A stretch of DNA of 64,000 bases from Aporrectodea caliginosa (taxonomy: Eukaryota > Annelida > Clitellata > Crassiclitellata > Lumbricidae). The stretch lies in the NCBI GenBank assembly GCA_020284085.1, contig JACEVL010000804.1:781501-845500 (forward strand), given 5' to 3'. Below, one piece after another: positions 56,197-64,000 of the stretch (position 1 is the stretch's first letter; each line of letters begins with the position of its first letter). A program made the translations under genes and the position numbers. The notes under the pieces were generated by a model that saw only the letters and a program-made list of their open reading frames with translations, was not told the DNA's origin and made no database searches.

Positions 56197-56292
<96 letters not shown>
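56143..56292. repeat. Compound (TCTG)n-(TC)n-(TA)n microsatellite
   Basis: About 75 bp of tctg, 25 bp of tc and 45 bp of ta in succession. Confidence 0.95.
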
Positions 56293-56293
<1 letters not shown>

Positions 56294-56467
56294 TAGGTGG
56301 TCCTTAAAAATAAAAGTGTGAATCTACTGTTCGCCAAGGTTCCATTTGGTTCCCTTCCATCCAGAAACATCACACAAAAAGTTGTATGAAAAATATTTAT
56401 ATTTAGGACTCGCACAACACCATCAAAGTTTTACCATACATGTATATCGATATACGAACACTTACAG

Positions 56468-56864
56468 GTCCTGAGTGGCCGAGTGGGTTGGTAGCCCGCT
56501 CTTCACGTCGGCGGCCCGGGTTCGATTCCCGGTGGGTCGGTTTATCAGAGATTAATTTCTCGGATCTTTACTGCGGGGTGGCTCGGTCGCAATATAAACG
56601 TGGAGTGCAATACAATACAACACAATACAACTGGGGCGCGGTGGTGTAGGGGTATGTTTGGTGCCTTGCAGCTGGAGGGTTGCGGGTTCGAATCCACCTC
56701 AAAGCCGCCGCGTAGGGACCCTGGGCAAGTCCTTCACTCGCAATTGTTCATGCGCTTCGGCGCGAAACTCCTATTCAGCGTCCGCGCAGTAGTCGGGAGC
56801 GCCTCTGAATGGGAATCTTGAAGAGGCGCTATAACAAGTGTTCAAATAGAATACAATACAATAC
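56468..56864 (+). mobile_element. Dimeric tRNA-derived SINE, copy 2
   Basis: The same layout as the copy at 31339: head 1 gtcctgagtggccgagtggg with B box gggttcgattccc (56518-56530), head 2 with B box gggttcgaatcc (about 56685), body ccctgggcaagtccttcact, 3' part ggagcgcctctgaatggg..gaagaggcgctataacaag and a caatacaata tail. It is better preserved than copy 1. Confidence 0.88.
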
Positions 56865-57129
56865 TCGAGCAGTAAGCATAAGTTGTAATCAACAAGGAAT
56901 ACTTAAACCAGGAATAAATTCAACAACTTGTAGTAGGTCCAGATTACAACACAATGACATTATTGCATGCCTGATTAGTGATTACTAGTGATTACACTGA
57001 TTAGTGATTAAAATTATTTATTACAGTTATTATTATTGAGTTGCTTTGGATGCCTTAACAAGCAGAAGAACCAGAAGGAGAAAAATCATAAGCAGAACCA
57101 GCAACAGAAGAAACAGAAGCATAGGAACC

Positions 57130-57330
57130 ACAAGCAGAAGAAACAGAACCAGCAACAGCAGTGTCATAAAGTGGAGAGTGACACCAGTTTCCACTGTTCT
57201 TATTGCAGAGAGCTTTACAGTTTACAGCGACCAATACGAAGAAACGTGGATTCAATGCTTAACATGCAAGTACTGGTGCCATGGAAGCTGCTCCCCTATT
57301 GAGCCTGGCGACAAGCAATTTTTACTGTAG
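57130..57330 (+). pseudogene. PHD-like zinc-finger remnant, probably the C terminus of a pogo/Tigger-type transposase
   Basis: A Lys/Gln-rich stretch is followed in one frame by SFHCSYCRELYS and, after a one-base shift near 57225, by EETWIQCLTCKYWCHGSCSP. Together they give the CxxC..WxxCxxCxxWxHxxC pattern. This finger closes many DDE_1 (pogo/Tigger/jerky-like) transposases. No DDE catalytic domain is seen upstream. The element identity is inference. Confidence 0.5.
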
Positions 57331-57334
57331 GCCA

Positions 57335-58335
57335 AGTACTGTCGTTAACTATCAATTTTTCTTACGTAAGATTACAAATGACAGTTTTAATTCATTTTCT
57401 CGTTACTGTTGTTAAATGTGAAACAAATAATTCAGATAGGCTACCTCAATTAGCATTAGCACTGCCTTCATGTCAAACTTGTCCAACCACTTGGGCATGA
57501 GCAGCAGTAGGCTATATGCCACTTTTGCCCAAGGGCAGAGGTAAGAGTGGCATTTTCACGTTGTGTTTTGGGTATTTTGCAGAATATTTTATCACATAAT
57601 TATGGTCAATTTCAAGGTACTTCTGTTAGCTTTATGAGTTTGCAACATGCCTATGAAAAATTGTGGCATTATGTTATATGTATATATTTTGGACAATGTC
57701 AAATGTGTTCTAAAAAAGGCCTCTCTTGCCCTGGTCTTCCTATTATGTAAAGTGCTGCTGATTACAATTTTACCAATGAAGAATACAGTAGGTTCCAATG
57801 GTGAAGATAAAGCACATGTTAAATGGCTGATGCAAGCGGAAGGAAGAGCAGTAGGTCCATAGTCACAACTGGAACTAAAAGGAGATTTTAGTTCAGAACA
57901 CAAACTTTTTATATGGAAACTTTGTGCTTGTTTAATATATAATTGTATAATGTATAATATACTATATAGTATTATATATTACATAATATATGTGACACTA
58001 TGTGCTTAGTGTGTAGGCCTACTGTCGTGCATTGAAGATTTAAGTTAGACCTAACATTGTGTATGCTTGCGTGGATGGATTTGTGGTTATCGGTCTCAGG
58101 AACTCACGGATCAAATACCACTAAAATGACAATAAAAATTAATAATAAACAATCAATGAGAGCATAAACATTGTAGAAATTATTTTTTTTAAAGTTGTGC
58201 TTAAGTAAAATCATCCAGCCTTTCTGTTGAAAACAAAACATAGGTCAAAAAATGCGAATGAAATACTTATAGTTGAAATGACGAAATTTATTTGTAAAAA
58301 TCAAAATTTCAAAGACGTTATGGCAGTCCTAGATA
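57335..58335. other. No gene recognised
   Basis: AT-rich. ORFs at 57547-57862 show no domain. Confidence 0.4.
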
Positions 58336-59206
58336 TTGTTCGATCCTGATAATATTTGGGCTACATTACTACTGGTGGACTACTTTACAAGTCATGGGTC
58401 AACTATCAACTTATGTGCATTAGACATGTCAAAAGCTTTTGACAAAGTGAATCACTTTGCTTTGTTCAATAAGCTAATGGACAGACAGGTTCCTCGTGAA
58501 GTTCTGACCACCCTTATAACCTGGTATAGTCTCAGTGCAGCCTTCGTGAGGTGGAACAATATATTTTCAGATATGATAACTCTAACCTGCGGAGTTAGGC
58601 AAGGTGGTGTTCTATCTCCAGTTCTATTTGCTGTTTATGTAAACGACCTAATTGATAAGCTAAGTCGATCCGGTCATGGATGTAGAATTGGGGAGACGTA
58701 GGCCTACTTAGGGTGTGTCATTGTATGCAGATGACCTCATGTTAATGTCAGCATCTCTGTGTGATCTCCAAGCTATGGTTGACATTTGCTCTGTTGAGCT
58801 AGAGGGTATTGACATGAAGTTAAATGTAGCCAAATCTCAAGTGATAAGGATTGGATCACATTTCCGTAATGCGTGCAAGAACATCAATGTCAACGGAGTA
58901 GAAATCAATTATGTGGAGAAGCTGAAATATCTTGGCTGTTTTTTGGTTGCAGCTAAGTCATTTAAACTTAGTTTGCATGAAATGCGTGTGAAGTTTTATC
59001 GGTCATTTAACTCATTGTATAGCAAATGCTACAAATTTACTGAACCTGTTTTGTTGTATTTGGTTAGTGCACACTGTAAACCATTTCTCCTGTATGAAAT
59101 GGAGGCTATCAGCCCTACCAACAGTGAGCCGAACTCCTTGGAGTACACGTACAGCTCTGCTATATGTAAAATTTTCAAAATATGTCATAGCAGTGTTGCA
59201 TCGTAG
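58336..59206 (+). mobile_element. RTE/Rex1-like reverse transcriptase, broken in two frames
   Basis: The first frame (to 58701) reads NLCALDMSKAFDKVNHFALF, GVRQGGVLSPVLFAVYVNDL and LSRSGHGCRIGE. The second (58715-59206) starts MSLYADDLMLMSASLCDLQA and continues MKLNVAKSQVIRIG and EKLKYLGCFLVAAKSFKLSL. The catalytic YADD is intact; a short indel near 58700 separates the frames. The N-terminal fingers and the endonuclease are absent, so it is a 5'-truncated dead copy. Confidence 0.85.
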
Positions 59207-59476
59207 TACTGCAATTCATGCATGAAAAAACTATTAAAGACTGTTGGTTTTCCAGAAGACTGCGTTTTATGCACAAATGCCGTTCGCATGACAATGAGGT
59301 TGTCAGGTTTCTGTGTCTTTTCTCATACACCATAAGTGGATGAGATTTTCTTGTTTTGCTTTTCATGCTTTTCATGTTCATGTTTTGTTGTGCTACCAAT
59401 GTTTTTTTGTGAATTAAAGATTGATATTACTTTTAAAGCAATTGGCACGGAATGCCGGGTTGGCAAAAGTAAACAA

Positions 59477-59478
<2 letters not shown>

Positions 59479-59526
<48 letters not shown>
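59479..59526. repeat. (TA)n microsatellite
   Basis: About 48 bp of pure ta dinucleotides downstream of the reverse transcriptase, perhaps grown from its 3' tail. Confidence 0.95.
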
Positions 59527-59528
<2 letters not shown>

Positions 59529-61340
59529 AACAGTGTATCAGAGTCTCAAATTATTTCAGCTCCCAGTGAAAATTCTTGTGGTAATTATGAACAATTATCG
59601 AATTCCGATTCACCATCGAAACCTACTTTTCATTAATTTAACAAGTTTTCCAATGTTGTTGGAAGTTTGAAGCATAAAGAAACTATAGTTAATGCCTTCC
59701 AGTCTCAACATTAGTCAGGACCAACTACTGTATACGACTTCATGAATATACACATATTGTTCTTATACAAGTTTGTGAAGTAAATAGTTCTATTGATCAA
59801 AGAATGTCTTGCGCTGAAGAAAATAATTCGTTTGCAAATATAGGTTAGCCCTGGTCTCCTCTGGCAGATGCGAAAGGTAAATAAATCTGCGTATGAGGCC
59901 CGAGACAGGCGTGCCTGATGAAATTGTTCAACGTCTTTAGACGGATTCCACTCAGCAGACTCGAACCCGCAGTCACTGGAATTATAGACCCAGAGTACAA
60001 TCGAATATACCCCGTGCTGTAGTGCTTGTTGGACTGTAATGCTGTTGCATAAAGACGTAGGCCGACCGGGTCGGGTCAGATTGGTTTGGTGTAGGGTAGC
60101 TTGGCAGGCTTTAGAAATCCCTTTGATAAGTACTCACAGTGTGCATCGGCGCGCATCGCATAGGCACCGCCTTGTTATTAGTGACGGCAAGAAAAGCATC
60201 ACAATTGTGGTTTTCTAGCGGTCTACGGTCTGTTGCATAACCTCACCTAAATTAGAATTCAATTCTTATCGAATAGAGTTTTCATTTTGCGAAAACTGGT
60301 TTTAGATGAAACTTCTTATTATGGTTATTAAAGAAATGCAGTGATTTTCCAGAAAGTAGAACCGCTTTATTTTCTGGAAACGCCAGTGTATCCGACATAA
60401 GTCGTGTGTGTACGCGCGCGTGCGCGTGTCGTGACTCACTTGAAAACATCGGTTGCCCATAAAATGATCCATTATTTGATCTCTGCCTGCATACCCGCAT
60501 GAGCTCGTATAGGACCCATGTTATGACACTATGTCGTTAAACAGCATCAAACCACTCGAAATCGACCAGACCAAAGGTTAGAGCATGATATTGTCTCTGG
60601 CAATTGGGAAGGCGTTGTCTTTCCCAGCCAGCTGATAATCATAGTTTCATTGTAATCCGGAGTTTCCATTGTGCCGTCATCGGAACAGAAGAGATATTTA
60701 TCGACAGTCTCTTTAGAGTGATATTACAGTCATGACGAAATCAGATAGCCGGTAGTTGAGATAGACGAATAATGACAACTACGGAGTATGATCCTGATAT
60801 CAATATTATAGGACGGCCTCGTCGGATTGAAGTCTCGTGAGCAGCTAATTCCGACATATCGCACAACTTATTGAAGTCCACTTCTTCTTTTGCTCATGGT
60901 ACAGCTATAGTATAGCAAGAAACGTGTCTGGTTATTATGTATAACAAAATATTTGTCATTATCTAATGTAATGCCATGTTATATGAACCAGTGTAATGTT
61001 TTGAATCCTAGCAACTCACAGGATCAATCAATCAATCAATCAATCAATGCAACTTGCAAGGATGGAAAGAAGGCTTCAAAAGGCCTAAAACTATGTTCAA
61101 GTAACAAGTCTATTTAACATAAATGAACTTGATCGCTGAGTGCTGTTACAGGAAATTGCATATTTTAATGCTGCAGAGACAGAGGAAATTAATATTTGCA
61201 TAGCATAGTATGTCTTTTAGATTGCAAGGTGAGAGGTGAGTTTACTTAGTGGACTTATAGTTTCTAGGTGGCAAAAAAAGATGTATTGAAATTTACTTCG
61301 CAGCATCATTATCTTCGTTAGCAACAACAACAGTAGCATC
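59527..61340. other. No gene recognised; one tRNA-like fragment
   Basis: The minus strand around 59945-59975 has gcgggttcgagtctgctgag, a B-box-like motif that may be a SINE relic. Alternating purine-pyrimidine sequence cgtgtgtgtacgcgcgcgtg occurs near 60405. No coding signal. Confidence 0.4.
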
Positions 61341-61345
61341 ATCAT

Positions 61346-61371
61346 CATCATCGTTATTATTATTATTATTA

Positions 61372-61470
<99 letters not shown>

Positions 61471-61471
61471 G
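61346..61471. repeat. (ATT)n microsatellite
   Basis: About 120 bp of att with two small interruptions. Confidence 0.95.
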
Positions 61472-61919
61472 TCATTATCATCAGCACCAGCACCAGCATC
61501 AAATTCCTCTGTTAACGGATTCGGCTTCTAATGAAAAAGCAATCTTTCTTACAGGACAAGGAGCGGTGCTGCTGCGAAAGCATGATTGCCTGTCACTCCA
61601 GTGACAACGGGCGTCTTTGGAATGACATGCCAACTCTTCTGGGCGTAGCCTGAAAAAAATTTCGGATGGGTTTTAAGATTTCGGGGGTTCCATTGAAAAT
61701 CGTAGCAAAAAGTCCAGTTTTGTTCTATTTTGCATGCAAAAGCATATAATTTTTTAGGAAACTTATTTAGGGGTTTGAACCCGTAAAACCACCACCTAAA
61801 TACGCAACTCTTCGGGCCACTCGTGCAAGTCGCAGAAACATAGACCCCTTAAATTACAAGGACAGTAGGCGCTCATGCTCAGGACTTGGAACTCAATTTA
61901 ATATTTTCATTTTAAAAAA

Positions 61920-62470
61920 TTATTAACGAAGAGTCCGATTTCGATTAACTTTTTTATCCTGTTTGTCTCGAAAGAGTTACATCTGGGCAAGATATTGGCA
62001 TTACATTCTAAGTAATTCAAGGTCATTTCAAGGTCAGAAAAAGTGAAATCGAGCAAAAATCGGAGAAAAATAGCCAGCTCTCGGCCAATGTTATTATTGA
62101 AATCGGCTAATTCTTTTTGGTGTGTTCTACTTCTTTCTACTTCATAAAGGTTATCTGCTGTAAGAAAAGAGGCTACTAAAATTTAGATAAATCAAGGTTA
62201 TTTTAAGGTGAAAGAGGTCAATTTCAGAGGAAAATCTGGGTAAGTGTTCATAACCCAGCCAAGTATTGCTCTTTTGGGGTGATTCTTCTACCCGTTTGCT
62301 TGGGCGACAAGGGCTACATTAGAGAAGACATTGTGCTAAAAGGTTAACATTGTTCAAGGTCATATCAAGGACAAAATGTCAGAATCAAGGAAATAAGGCA
62401 AAATATTGTTCTATTTGGGTGACTCTTTCGCCTGCTTGCTCAGGCTGATAAAGAGCTATTTAAAAGCCGT
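61920..62470. repeat. Degenerate tandem repeat, period roughly 170 bp
   Basis: The motif caaggtcatttcaaggt / caaggttattttaaggt / caaggtcatatcaagga recurs at about 62020, 62200 and 62350. Each is followed by a similar gaaatcaaggaaaat-like stretch and then a ttttggggtgattctt-like one. It looks like three to four decayed units. Confidence 0.4.
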
Positions 62471-62599
62471 TCGACCCACACATAATTGCAAAGATCTGAT
62501 GAAAGCACAAATAAGCGGAATTCGTTCAAAATTCAACTAAAATTCGATTCAAGGTAAATATAAAGACACACTGCCGTTAACAATCCATTGACAATAGCT

Positions 62600-63020
62600 G
62601 TTAATTCGCTAAATCTCTAAGTAATGCGTTTCTTGGTACACGTAAGAAGTAGACGTTCGAGGATCTTGTAAATGTTATTGAGGTTGGGAATAGGTCTGAA
62701 CTTAGAAAGGTTGCTGGTTTTAAAGTAGCCTAAAGGCGTGACTATCACTGACTAAGGCTGATTTGATGCACGCTGGAAAACATCCTTCAGCAAAGGCAGG
62801 TTGGCCATGTGTGCAATAAGGTCTGAGAAAATATCAGAACATGAAAGAATAAGTGATGTTGACCTGTATGAAGTCCATTGGGAATGATTTAGGGTCCATG
62901 CTCCTTTAGAAGATTAAAAACTTCAAAGTAGATGACAGGTGGTAATTCATTTAAGGCAATGCCAGAGAACGACGGGGTCAAGCAGAAGGTAATTCCTTAC
63001 TAAATTAGCAGCACATCTAG
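62600..63020 (-). mobile_element. Decayed LINE reverse transcriptase, N-terminal segment
   Basis: The minus strand reads LIAHMANLPLLKDVFQRA, VTPLGYFKTSNLSKFRPIPN and NIYKILERLLLT. It corresponds to the VTPLLKKP..LSNFRPISNL..ILER segment at the start of CR1-like RT domains. No catalytic motif follows before the fragment ends. Confidence 0.7.
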
Positions 63021-64000
63021 CAATTTGACACTTTAGATGGTTGTTTACAAAAAAAGGCAGCGAAATAGCCTACCTTAAGGTCCAAGGCAATTCATCGTCT
63101 GTTCTTTTTACTCTAGACTAAACCGATTTTTCTGCAACACTGGCTGGAGAATATTAATCAGTCAAGGTCTTTTTTATTATACATCTGTTTAGATGCACAC
63201 TTCTTTACAGGCAAATAGGGCCTACTAAGTTTTGACGACTATTTTAAATTTGATAATCAGGCTTAAAGATTGTATATCATGTTGCCACAAAAGTTGGTTG
63301 CATAATTATATTAAGCATGCAAGCCGAGATGATGCCTGCGCAATTTTGTCTATAGTGTTTCCATTAACAACATTGGTGAGCTTTTCTCCAGCTCGTGGCT
63401 ACTTATAGTGTTCTATGTCACTTGATCGTATGATGATTTCGCTCCTGCTCATCGAAACGCTCATCCACCTTTTCTCCCCACCGTATGATATCCTTTATAA
63501 AAATCCACACCGCACAAAATTGCTTTACATTCTCACGACTCATGACTAAGATATGAGTGGTAGCTTTAAAAGTTACATATGTCTTCTTGATTAGTATATA
63601 GAGCAAAATGGTAATTGTTAGCACTAGGTAGTATCGGGTTACGTTTTCAGAAGGCCTTATAGGTCCTATAATAAGCAAATAAGTATAGAGTTTATAATAC
63701 CGATTCCATATCCGCACTTTAGCGTACACGTTTTTAGCCAAAATAATATAAAATTCTTAGCATAAACGTTGAAAATCTGTAAAGCCTGAATAGTGTCATA
63801 TACAGTATTTTCAAGTGCTTGAAGGTTATTGCATGAATAATGTATGAAATCAATACTACAGTACTGTCGGACATAATTTTTGGTAGTATAATTAACTGCA
63901 TAATATTTTATATTTTGACATTGTCAGATTGACTGATTCGTTTTGTACTTCTTCTGAATTCAGAAAAATCACAAATTGTACTGCACAACTGTAAACAGTG
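63021..64000. other. No gene recognised
   Basis: AT-rich. The minus-strand ORF 63741-63418 is hydrophobic in the middle but matches nothing that I know. Confidence 0.4.

Noticed and set aside
57036..57302. Lys/Gln-rich protein of 88 residues
   Set aside because: The repetitive aagcagaag stretch is low complexity; only the zinc-finger portion shows family resemblance, and it needs a frameshift.

Overview
This is a eukaryotic window, very probably from a marine invertebrate. The genes are split by introns with canonical GT/AG sites, intergenic space is large and AT-rich, and at least half of the window is transposon-derived. Domain content (tandem CARD exons, a very large GTPase of the GVIN/URGCP type, TRIM-like RING and NHL pieces, a Ly6/uPAR domain) and the great abundance of the palindromic octamer TAGGCCTA suggest an invertebrate deuterostome, possibly an echinoderm. 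That placement is inference; I cannot name a species.

Left third (1-24.5 kb). The first five exons of an MDR-type alcohol dehydrogenase-like gene lie on the minus strand (15624 back to 149) and the gene runs off the left edge. All exon phases join correctly. Its 9-kb third intron holds a 4-kb structure made of two facing arrays of a 32-bp minisatellite, and a textbook hAT MITE with a perfect 8-bp target duplication. Intron 2 holds a second hAT element inside a tRNA-type SINE. Upstream of the gene are a telomere-like-repeat MITE, a 54-bp direct repeat pair, hAT elements, a decayed LINE and a palindromic TTAA-flanked MITE.

Middle (24.5-47 kb). A truncated TRIM-like RING/B-box ORF is followed by a minus-strand LINE interrupted by two hAT elements, each with a perfect 8-bp duplication. 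Then come two phase-1 CARD exons (30319-31122) and a possible third exon, on the same strand as a 4.65-kb GVIN/URGCP-type GTPase exon (41937-46591). That exon carries two in-frame TAA stops and one A-run frameshift. Between the CARD and GTPase exons sit a dimeric tRNA SINE, LINE 3' ends, a mariner-like MITE and a 5.6-kb palindrome (36113-41754) whose 307-bp loop encodes a SAP-like domain. Each palindrome arm is itself an imperfect palindrome. If the exons belong together, the ancestral product was a CARD-CARD-very-large-GTPase fusion, an architecture pairing a death-fold adaptor with an immune GTPase.

Right third (47-64 kb). Here lie LINE fragments, an 814-bp MITE built on GGGGCAAAACGCCCC motifs, a solo LTR with a 4-bp duplication, a three-exon Ly6/uPAR gene (51892-53410), a frameshifted NHL-repeat pseudogene on the minus strand, another dimeric SINE, a zinc-finger remnant of transposase type, a broken RTE/Rex1-like reverse transcriptase, and microsatellites. 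The last 5 kb hold no gene that I can recognise apart from a decayed LINE piece.
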